7,019 nucleotides of DNA from an uncultured Oscillospiraceae bacterium (GTDB taxonomy: Bacteria > Bacillota > Clostridia > Oscillospirales > Oscillospiraceae), in assembly GCA_910584045.1 (NCBI GenBank), contig CAJTYO010000097.1, forward strand, positions 1-7,019. Reading direction: 5' to 3'. This document shows, piece by piece, positions 1 to 4,650 of the stretch. The number at the start of each line of letters is the position of its first letter. Positions within the stretch are counted from its first letter, which is position 1. The position numbers were made by a program, and so were the translations under genes. Below the pieces are notes generated by a model. It was not told the DNA's origin. It worked only from the letters and a program-made list of their open reading frames with translations, and searched no databases.

Positions 1-1718
1 GTCATGGGGTCCTCCATGATGGAGTACAGGCTCACGTGCTCCACTGCGCCCTGGGTGGCGGCGTGCACCATGCGGTCCACGTCGGGGTAGTAGCCCTTCA
101 GCTCGTCGGTGCAGCCCTCCTTGCTGATGGGCTGGCAGGGACCGGCGTCGTTGAGCTCCTTGGTGGCCTTGGCGTCCAGCCAGCTCACCGCGCCGCACAG
201 TCCCAGGCGCTCCGGAGTGACCACGCAGCAATGGCTGGGGGCGAAGGACTGGCAGAGGATGCAGGTGTAGAACTTATCCACGCTCTCGTCGGTCATGGAG
301 CTGAGGCGGTCGTCCCGGGCGTTGTAGGCGGGCATGGCCTCCTCGTCCAGGACCTTCTTGGCCTTCTCTGGATCGGTGACCAGGGTGACCTGGCACTTGT
401 CCACCACGGCGGCGAACTCGTCCATGATCATGTAGTACAGCACCTCGCCGAAGTGCTTCATACGCAGACCCTTGTCATAGGCGTCATTGGAGATACGGAT
501 GCGGAACTGGTTGCGCTGGCCGGTGTGCATCACGCCCTCCATATAGTTGAACCAGGCGTGAATCTTCCGCTCGATAACGGACTCGAAGTCCTTCTGCATC
601 TTTGCGCCCGCAACCTCAATATAGGTGGCCAGGGCATACTCCACGTCGCCGCTGTCGATGTCGGGGCCGTCGACGACGATCTTATGGTCCTCCACGGCGG
701 CGGCGTCCCGCATGGTCACCAGCTCGCAGGTGGTGTTCTTGCTGGACCAGAACTCCACCTTCATATCTGCCTTGCGGATGATCTCGCCCTCGAAGGCGGC
801 GGCGAAGGCCACAGGGATGGGCAGCTCCTTCACCTTGATGTGGATGCCCCGCAGGGATAGAGAATGCTTGGCGGTCTCGTTGTGGTCGGTGACGGCCTCC
901 AGCGCGCCGGGGACCTGGAGATCGCCGATGTCCTGGTCTACGATCACCGGGAAGCCCAGGGCGATAGCCCCCGCACCGGCGGAGACAACGACAGGATCAA
1001 GAGCGCCGAAGGTGTTGACGAAGGCGGGGACCCTCTCCTTGGTATACTTGAGGAGGCCAGCCAGGTCGCCGGGCTGGACATTGCCAAAAATGAGGGCGGC
1101 GCGGATGGCCACGGTGACTACATGGATGACGCTGGTGACATCATGGCCCAGGGGCACCACGCGCAGCTCCAGACCCATCTTCACCCCGGCGGACAGGGCC
1201 TGCTCGATGCACTCACCGATCATAAAGGTCAAAATACCCTTGGACTGGTAGTCCTTGACCACCTTGGCCACATCCTCGGCGCTGTCCGCCTTGCCCAGCA
1301 CCACGGCCACGCCGGGGATGTCCCCAGTGACCAGGGGCACGCCCAGGGAGCGGATGATAGGATCGGGCACGAAGCCGATGCCGGAGTCCTCGGCGTAGGG
1401 GTCGCCGCCGCCCATGTACTTCAGGCCCTCAATGATCTCCGCGCCCACAGCAGTGGCGAGGCCGGCGTTCAGCGCTGCGCCGATGTCGTCCTGGTTGGTG
1501 ATGAGGCTTTTGAGCACGCCCACGCAGGCGGGCAGATCGCCCAGGGTCTTCACCTTCACGCCGGTGGCGGCGTAGATGGTGGGGAAGAAGTAGGCGGTGT
1601 CGGGGAAGGCCACGGGGGTATCCGCGCCGTGTTTGGCGATGGCGTCGTTGACGGCTCCCTCGGTCAAGCCCGCCACGGCGTTGGAGCCGCCATAGATCAG
1701 ATCAGTCAATGCGCTCAT
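1..1718 (-). CDS. acsB: CO-methylating acetyl-CoA synthase (CODH/ACS beta subunit), 3' end beyond window
   Basis: This subunit makes acetyl-CoA from CO, a corrinoid-bound methyl group and CoA at the nickel-containing A-cluster, the last step of the Wood-Ljungdahl pathway; it acts in the cytoplasm with CO dehydrogenase. The frame is open over 572 codons to the left edge. By recalled comparison with Moorella thermoacetica AcsB (about 729 aa), residues 1-292 would be the CODH-binding domain, 293-458 the middle domain and 459 onward the A-cluster domain. The motif CILCQSFAPSHCCVV gives Cys486, Cys489 and Cys498, and Cys508 follows in GLCGAVSWLDA; these match Moorella Cys506, 509, 518 and 528 at a constant offset of 20. 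The tunnel Phe (F492) is kept. The last two ligands, expected at 575 and 577, lie just outside the window. The ATG at 1718-1716 follows AGGAGG (1734-1729) by 10 nt. The N-terminus is about 18-20 residues shorter than Moorella's, and an extra Cys497 sits beside a ligand. Confidence 0.95.
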   Translation of the reverse strand, partial: MSALTDLIYGGSNAVAGLTEGAVNDAIAKHGADTPVAFPDTAYFFPTIYAATGVKVKTLGDLPACVGVLKSLITNQDDIGAALNAGLATAVGAEIIEGLKYMGGGDPYAEDSGIGFVPDPIIRSLGVPLVTGDIPGVAVVLGKADSAEDVAKVVKDYQSKGILTFMIGECIEQALSAGVKMGLELRVVPLGHDVTSVIHVVTVAIRAALIFGNVQPGDLAGLLKYTKERVPAFVNTFGALDPVVVSAGAGAIALGFPVIVDQDIGDLQVPGALEAVTDHNETAKHSLSLRGIHIKVKELPIPVAFAAAFEGEIIRKADMKVEFWSSKNTTCELVTMRDAAAVEDHKIVVDGPDIDSGDVEYALATYIEVAGAKMQKDFESVIERKIHAWFNYMEGVMHTGQRNQFRIRISNDAYDKGLRMKHFGEVLYYMIMDEFAAVVDKCQVTLVTDPEKAKKVLDEEAMPAYNARDDRLSSMTDESVDKFYTCILCQSFAPSHCCVVTPERLGLCGAVSWLDAKATKELNDAGPCQPISKEGCTDELKGYYPDVDRMVHAATQGAVEHVSLYSIMEDPM

Positions 1719-1772
1719 ATGAAAACAACCTCCTGTTAAAATAGAATTCGGGTAAGGGGATCACTGTTCCTT

Positions 1773-1801
1773 AATATACCAAAAAAATCAGGACTTGTAT
1801 A
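1773..1801 (-). promoter_or_regulatory. Candidate sigma-A promoter of acsB
   Basis: On the minus strand, TATACA (1801-1796) and TATATT (1778-1773) are separated by exactly 17 nt, the spacer including a run of seven T. The -10 element is good and the -35 matches the consensus at four of six bases. Transcription would start near 1766 and leave a leader of about 48 nt before the ATG at 1718. The surrounding DNA is AT-rich, unlike the flanking genes. A second, weaker pair (TTTGCC then TATACA, spacer 18) overlaps it, so the exact start is uncertain. Confidence 0.55.
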
Positions 1802-1848
1802 GCCTTTTTCGTGGATTACGGCAAATTTTTTTGAGATGAGCAGGGAGC

Positions 1849-1879
1849 TGCGCGGGTTTTTGGGGCCCGGAAAAACGCA
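1849..1879 (-). other. Imperfect dyad between the dipeptidase gene and acsB
   Basis: Read on the minus strand, TGCGTTTTT (1879-1871) can pair with AAAAA and CGCA on the other arm (1865-1849), with the GC-rich GGGCCC core in the loop and a bulge of C residues. It lies just after the dipeptidase stop codon, where a terminator would be expected. No U-tract follows it, so it is not a convincing intrinsic terminator. Read-through from the dipeptidase gene into acsB therefore cannot be excluded. Confidence 0.25.
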
Positions 1880-1892
1880 CATATGGACACCC

Positions 1893-2837
1893 TCACCCCA
1901 TCCACTTCTCAAAGAATCTCCAGGCATTGCCGAACATCAAATTCTCCGACGCCGTCTTGTCTATGCCGTGGGCAGCCAGATACTCGCCGATGAGCAGGCT
2001 CTTCTCCACCGAATCCAGGTCGGGATGAACGCCCGCCCCGTCGTAGTCGCTTCCCAGCGCGATGCACCGCTCCGCACCCAGCTCCAGGAAATGGCAGACC
2101 TGGCGGTAGAAATCATCCAGGCTCCCACGCTTGTCATTGGAGAGGAATTCCCGGCAATAGGTCAGGCCGATGAGCCCCTCCCGCCGGACCATCTCCCTTA
2201 TGAACTCGTCCGGCAGATTGCGCCGGTGGCCGCAGACGGCCCGGGCGTTGGAGTGGGAGGCCACGAAGGGTTTTTTCGAGAAGGACAGCAGGTCCTCAAA
2301 GCTCCGGTCGTTGAGATGGGACACGTCCGCCAAAATCCCCAGCCGTTCCATCTCTGATACAGCCTCATGTCCAAAACTGGAGAAACCTCCGGCGGTGTCG
2401 TGGCCGGAGGCCAGCTCGTTGGGCCCGTTCCAGGTGATGGTCATCATCCGCACGCCCGCGTCGTAGAGCGTCCTCACTCGCTCCAGCTTGCCGGCCAGAG
2501 CCGCGCCGCCCTCGACTGTCAGCAGGCCGGCGGTCTTCCCCGCCGCGAGGGCTGCCTCCATTTCTCCGATAGACCGGCAGCAGGCCATGCGGTCCTGGTG
2601 GGCCTCTGCCTGCCGGTGGAAGGAGGCGGCGCAGCGGTCAAAGAAGACGGCCGCCTCATCGCCCCGCACCTCGTCCGGCACGAAAACAGCGAAGCACTGG
2701 ACCCACTTTGTCCCGGCCGGGACCTTACTGAGCGCCAGCTGAAAGGCCGGATTATCCAGCGTCTCCCGCTCCCGCTCAAAGGGCGGGTAGAGATTTCGGG
2801 TGAGAGTGTCGCAGTGAAGATCAAACAGAGCTGCCAT
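1893..2837 (-). CDS. Membrane-dipeptidase family (peptidase M19) zinc dipeptidase
   Basis: This 314-residue protein is a TIM-barrel metallodipeptidase related to renal dipeptidase, which uses two zinc ions to cleave dipeptides, often with a D-amino acid or glycine at the C-terminal position; its real substrate is unknown. Predicted zinc ligands are visible: H8 and D10 in DLHCDTL, E109 in LLTVEGG, H174 in ADVSHLND and H195 in ASHSNAR. The substrate-binding region HRRNLPD (204-210) and the conserved D264 in GSDYDG are also present. No signal peptide or membrane segment is seen, so it is probably cytoplasmic, as is usual for bacterial members. The ATG at 2837-2835 was chosen because the family's N-terminal strand begins there and AAAGGA lies 7 nt upstream. 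An in-frame GTG at 2975 would add 46 residues unlike the family and run through a structured leader. The gene has its own promoter about 220 nt upstream. Confidence 0.93.
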   Translation of the reverse strand: MAALFDLHCDTLTRNLYPPFERERETLDNPAFQLALSKVPAGTKWVQCFAVFVPDEVRGDEAAVFFDRCAASFHRQAEAHQDRMACCRSIGEMEAALAAGKTAGLLTVEGGAALAGKLERVRTLYDAGVRMMTITWNGPNELASGHDTAGGFSSFGHEAVSEMERLGILADVSHLNDRSFEDLLSFSKKPFVASHSNARAVCGHRRNLPDEFIREMVRREGLIGLTYCREFLSNDKRGSLDDFYRQVCHFLELGAERCIALGSDYDGAGVHPDLDSVEKSLLIGEYLAAHGIDKTASENLMFGNAWRFFEKWMG

Positions 2838-2866
2838 GGGAAAATCCTTTCCGCCGTCCGTCGAAC

Positions 2867-2955
2867 GGCACGATATTTGCCCTCTCTCAGGTACAGAAGA
2901 GCGCCCTGCAGTGAGGTTTGTTTCACTGTAGGGCGCGTCCACACCTATATCGTCC
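2867..2955 (-). other. Candidate structured RNA leader of the dipeptidase gene
   Basis: In the minus-strand transcript, GGACGAUAU (2955-2947) can pair with AUAUCGUGCC (2876-2867), 7 continuous base pairs (ACGAUAU with AUAUCGU) plus flanking GG/CC. Enclosed is a hairpin in which GCGCCCU pairs with AGGGCGC and CAGUGA with UCACUG around one A-C mismatch and an 8-nt loop (2936-2901). A purine-rich asymmetric strand, GUACCUGAGAGAGGGCAA, follows the hairpin. This stem-inside-stem arrangement resembles a regulatory RNA. I compared it by eye with TPP, glycine, lysine, SAM, c-di-GMP, c-di-AMP, guanidine and T-box elements and could not assign it. The fold ends about 30 nt before the start codon, so it could affect translation. 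This is inference from pairing only. Confidence 0.4.
2901..2936. repeat. Near-perfect 14-bp inverted repeat in the dipeptidase leader
   Basis: GCGCCCT (2901-2907) is matched by AGGGCGC (2930-2936), and CAGTGA (2909-2914) by TCACTG (2923-2928), with an 8-base centre. The only break is position 2908 against 2929, which is G-T when read as plus-strand RNA and A-C as minus-strand RNA. On the minus strand it is followed by TCTTCTGT, too poor in T for a strong terminator. It may be the core hairpin of the leader RNA or a DNA operator. Confidence 0.7.
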
Positions 2956-2971
2956 TTTTGCCGCAGCAAAA
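2956..2971 (-). other. Small perfect hairpin after the putative upstream ORF
   Basis: On the minus strand TTTTGC (2971-2966) and GCAAAA (2961-2956) form a perfect 6-bp stem around the loop TGCG. It starts 7 nt after the stop codon of the putative upstream ORF and abuts the larger fold at 2867-2955. The string GGCAAAAGGAC here resembles the 3' part of glycine aptamers, but the rest of that aptamer is absent. Confidence 0.4.
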
Positions 2972-2977
2972 CCACCT

Positions 2978-3034
2978 CTATCTACTTTGGAAGATAAAGG
3001 CAAAGAAATGGCGGCTGTAGAGGGGCCGATTCAT
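2978..3034 (-). CDS. Putative 18-codon Phe-rich upstream ORF in the dipeptidase leader
   Basis: ATG at 3034-3032 opens an 18-codon frame, MNRPLYSRHFFAFIFQSR, ending in TAG at 2980-2978. GAGG (3046-3043) lies 8 nt upstream, a plausible ribosome binding site. The frame is inside the leader that would be made from the promoter at 3067-3095 and ends just before a chain of hairpins. Four of 18 residues are Phe and one is Tyr, clustered in HFFAFIF, which recalls amino-acid attenuator leader peptides. No U-rich terminator follows, so classical attenuation is not demonstrated. A second overlapping frame starts at the ATG at 3041 with a poorer ribosome site. A frame this short could occur by chance. 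Confidence 0.3.
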   Translation of the reverse strand: MNRPLYSRHFFAFIFQSR

Positions 3035-3066
3035 AGCGCATACCTCGCTTGCTTGAGGGTAGGGCT

Positions 3067-3095
3067 ATTATAGCACAGGAGAATCCCGCTTACAA
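3067..3095 (-). promoter_or_regulatory. Sigma-A promoter of the dipeptidase gene
   Basis: TTGTAA (3095-3090) and a perfect TATAAT (3072-3067) lie on the minus strand with a 17-nt spacer. Transcription would start near 3060, giving a leader of about 220 nt before the ATG at 2837. The promoter sits just downstream of the terminator of the preceding gene (3135-3172), which supports an independent transcription unit. Confidence 0.7.
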
Positions 3096-3134
3096 GCTTC
3101 AAGTACTATTATCTCGTACATTTCTTGACCAAGT

Positions 3135-3172
3135 AAAAGGAGGCGCCCGCCGGATTGCCGGCGGGCGCCTCC
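3135..3172 (-). terminator. Intrinsic terminator of the G5/3D gene
   Basis: The arms 3139-3153 and 3158-3172 form a perfect 15-bp GC-rich stem around a 4-base loop (CAAT on the minus strand). On the minus strand the stem is followed by TTTTAC (3138 downward). It begins 31 nt after the stop codon at 3204. There is no T-run on the other side, so it acts in the minus direction. Confidence 0.92.
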
Positions 3173-3203
3173 CGATCATGTCGCAGCTGTCATGGGACCA
3201 GGT

Positions 3204-4232
3204 TCAGTCCAGAATATATACCGTACACTCCCGCACGCCGAACTGGATGCACTCGCGGTTTGTGTCCATATAGAGGTCGATAGTATTGCCCCGCACGCCG
3301 GTGTCCTCCGCCACGGCAAAACCGTAGGTACAGTATCCGTCATTGGAAACAACATACACCTTGGTGCCCAGAGGCACAACATTCCGGTCCACGGCCACCA
3401 CGCCCACCCGTACAGAGGTGCCGGAGGCGGTGCGCGTGCCCACGCTGCCGCCGGTCGTATAGGCTGTGCCCCGCATGGTGCGGGTGTCACTGAAGGTGAG
3501 GACCTCCCCGTTGGCAAGGGTGATGGTGCCGGAGCCGTCGCCGTTGGCGTTAATGGCGGCCACATCGTCGTCGTTGTTGGCGAAGTTGGCCATGGTGCCC
3601 TTCTCAATGATGGTGGTCACAGGCTGGGTATCCACCACATCAATGAGCTGACGGGCCGTGCGGCGGCCGTCCTGATAGATAATCTCATAGATCTCGGTGT
3701 ACTCGCCGTCCTGACCCTCCTGCAGGATGGTCTCCTGCCATTCGGGCTTGCGGTCGTTGTACTGATAGATGGTCTCGTGCTCGCTGACAGTGGAGAGGTG
3801 CTCATAGAAGACGAACTGCCCGTCGATGCGGATATCCACTCCTCTGTCGGGGAAGGAGACGGCGATCATCTCCAGAGGGCTGGGCTGTACGCCCAGGCGC
3901 TCCAGAAGCTGCTCTACGGTCTCCTGCTGGGAGACGGCGGTGAACCGCTCCTCGTGGTGGGTCACGGTGACGGCCAGGCCGGGGGACAGAACCAGCTGAT
4001 TCCCGTTTGTCCGGGAGACGAGGCCGGCAGAGCCGTCGGTGAGAAATACGTCGCCCTCTAGCTCGTCCACATGGACGGGACCGGCGGCGGAGACCACGTA
4101 CATGGCGTTGGCCTCCACGGCGGCTGGAGAGAGGCTGATGAGGCAAATGGCGAGGGCAACGAGGGCCGGTACAGCTGCGACAGCGATCAGCCGCTTACGG
4201 GACAGGGCGGCTTTCTTGCTTCTTTCAAACAT
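3204..4232 (-). CDS. Secreted or membrane-anchored G5 and 3D domain cell-wall protein (YabE-like)
   Basis: This 342-residue protein has a basic N-terminus (FERSKKAALSRKR), a hydrophobic segment at about 15-34 and a possible signal-peptidase site near 39-43, so it is exported or anchored with its bulk outside. Residues about 86-140 resemble DUF348 (VEQLLERLGVQ). Residues about 145-213 look like a G5 domain, ending TTIIEKGT. The C-terminal 253-342 is a 3D domain, a double-psi beta-barrel related to MltA-type lytic transglycosylases. Its conserved Asp residues are D282 in AVDRNVVPLGT, D310 in AEDTG and D319/D323 in IDLYMDT. A role in peptidoglycan cleavage or remodelling is inferred from the family. 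The ATG at 4232-4230 has GGAGGAA 8 nt upstream. An in-frame ATG at 4391 overlaps the promoter -10 and adds residues unlike a signal peptide, so it is rejected. The gene has its own promoter and terminator and is probably monocistronic. Confidence 0.9.
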   Translation of the reverse strand: MFERSKKAALSRKRLIAVAAVPALVALAICLISLSPAAVEANAMYVVSAAGPVHVDELEGDVFLTDGSAGLVSRTNGNQLVLSPGLAVTVTHHEERFTAVSQQETVEQLLERLGVQPSPLEMIAVSFPDRGVDIRIDGQFVFYEHLSTVSEHETIYQYNDRKPEWQETILQEGQDGEYTEIYEIIYQDGRRTARQLIDVVDTQPVTTIIEKGTMANFANNDDDVAAINANGDGSGTITLANGEVLTFSDTRTMRGTAYTTGGSVGTRTASGTSVRVGVVAVDRNVVPLGTKVYVVSNDGYCTYGFAVAEDTGVRGNTIDLYMDTNRECIQFGVRECTVYILD

Positions 4233-4349
4233 GATACTTGTTCCTCCGTTGGCTTTCTTAAAAGGGGGGTGCAGACGGTATCCACGGTTCGCCTGTATAG
4301 GATAGGATGGACAGAATTTCCAATCCTTAAACAGAGTGAATACCGAATT

Positions 4350-4363
4350 GTAACCTTTGTTAC
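4350..4363. promoter_or_regulatory. 14-bp palindrome in the 5' leader of the G5/3D gene
   Basis: GTAAC-CTTT-GTTAC is a perfect inverted repeat with 5-base arms, lying just downstream of the predicted transcription start (about 4376). Its arms share the GTTAC/GTAAC core with the three repeats upstream of the promoter (4504-4551). It could be another site for the same regulator or a weak RNA hairpin. The sequence alone does not decide. Confidence 0.45.
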
Positions 4364-4382
4364 TTTTTTGAAAGCTGGTGGT

Positions 4383-4411
4383 AGTATACATGAAATGCCG
4401 GCGTTTGTCAA
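4383..4411 (-). promoter_or_regulatory. Strong sigma-A promoter of the G5/3D gene
   Basis: On the minus strand a perfect TTGACA (4411-4406) is followed after exactly 17 nt by TATACT (4388-4383). Transcription would start near 4376 and give a leader of about 144 nt. A weaker second candidate lies inside the leader, TTGGAA (4323-4318) then TATACA (4299-4294) with an 18-nt spacer. Confidence 0.8.
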
Positions 4412-4503
4412 GGTTTTTTCAATATTCTTCTATGGATAGTTGACATAATAGAACAAATAAGATGGTATGGCTAGGAAAAAATTGGCCTTCTGGCAGGAAA
4501 ACA

Positions 4504-4551
4504 GTTACAAAATTCCTTACAAAAGTTACAGAACCGGGAAGAGAAGTTACA
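4504..4551. repeat. Three GTTACA direct repeats at exact 21-bp spacing
   Basis: GTTACA occurs on the plus strand at 4504, 4525 and 4546, exactly 21 bp apart, about two helical turns. A fourth, degenerate copy, CTTACA, is at 4516. The second and third copies extend to AAGTTACAGAA. On the minus strand these read TGTAAC, the half-site sequence of WalR-type (OmpR-family) response regulators (TGTWAH), although WalR itself uses an 11-bp period. The array lies 93 bp and more upstream of the -35 of the G5/3D gene and downstream of the dnaE terminator. Confidence 0.75.
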
Positions 4552-4594
4552 GAATCACCCCGCCTATGAAAACGTGTCAGAGAGCCCGTGGACG

Positions 4595-4640
4595 AAGAAG
4601 GACCTCCCACGCCGCCGGATATCTGCGGCACAGGAGGTCC
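4595..4640 (-). terminator. Intrinsic terminator of dnaE
   Basis: The outer arms GGACCTCC (4640-4633) and GGAGGTCC (4607-4600) are perfectly complementary, and the stem continues through three T-G pairs and a GC-rich stretch to about 16 pairs with a 9-base loop. On the minus strand it is followed by TTCTT (4599-4595), a short and imperfect T-tract. It starts 10 nt after the dnaE stop codon at 4651. The placement fits termination of dnaE, though the weak tail may allow some read-through. Confidence 0.75.
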
Positions 4641-4650
4641 TCTCCTCGCT

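Noticed and set aside
36..1739. Two long plus-strand reading frames opposite acsB
   Set aside because: They are antisense shadows produced by GC-rich codon use: the translations are low-complexity in H, G, V and L, match no family I know, and the opposite strand encodes a clear AcsB.
1736..1927. 63-codon minus-strand frame overlapping the end of the dipeptidase gene
   Set aside because: It crosses the acsB promoter and AT-rich gap, has no good ribosome site and resembles no protein; the acsB start and RBS explain the region.
2838..2975. GTG start extending the dipeptidase by 46 residues
   Set aside because: There is no ribosome binding site at suitable distance, the added residues are unlike M19 N-termini, and they would be encoded by the inverted repeats of the leader.
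2838..3060. Glycine or lysine riboswitch, or T-box, in the dipeptidase leader
   Set aside because: Short look-alikes exist (GGCAAAAGGAC; GATAGAGGTGG), but the other conserved cores, such as the CCGAAGG segment of glycine aptamers or the T-box GGGUGG-ACCGCG sequence, are missing.
4251..4376. c-di-AMP (ydaO) riboswitch in the leader of the G5/3D gene
   Set aside because: This riboswitch class often precedes cell-wall genes, but the leader lacks its conserved GC-rich core segments and is short for that class.
4233..4391. Upstream ATG at 4391 as the start of the G5/3D protein
   Set aside because: It overlaps the -10 element of a near-consensus promoter and the extra 53 residues precede a normal signal-anchor start that has its own RBS.
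4440..4468. Plus-strand promoter beginning TTGACA
   Set aside because: The only -10-like hexamer nearby (TAAGAT) is 12 nt away, and no real plus-strand gene lies downstream; the frame from 4467 is a shadow over the dnaE terminator and 3' end.
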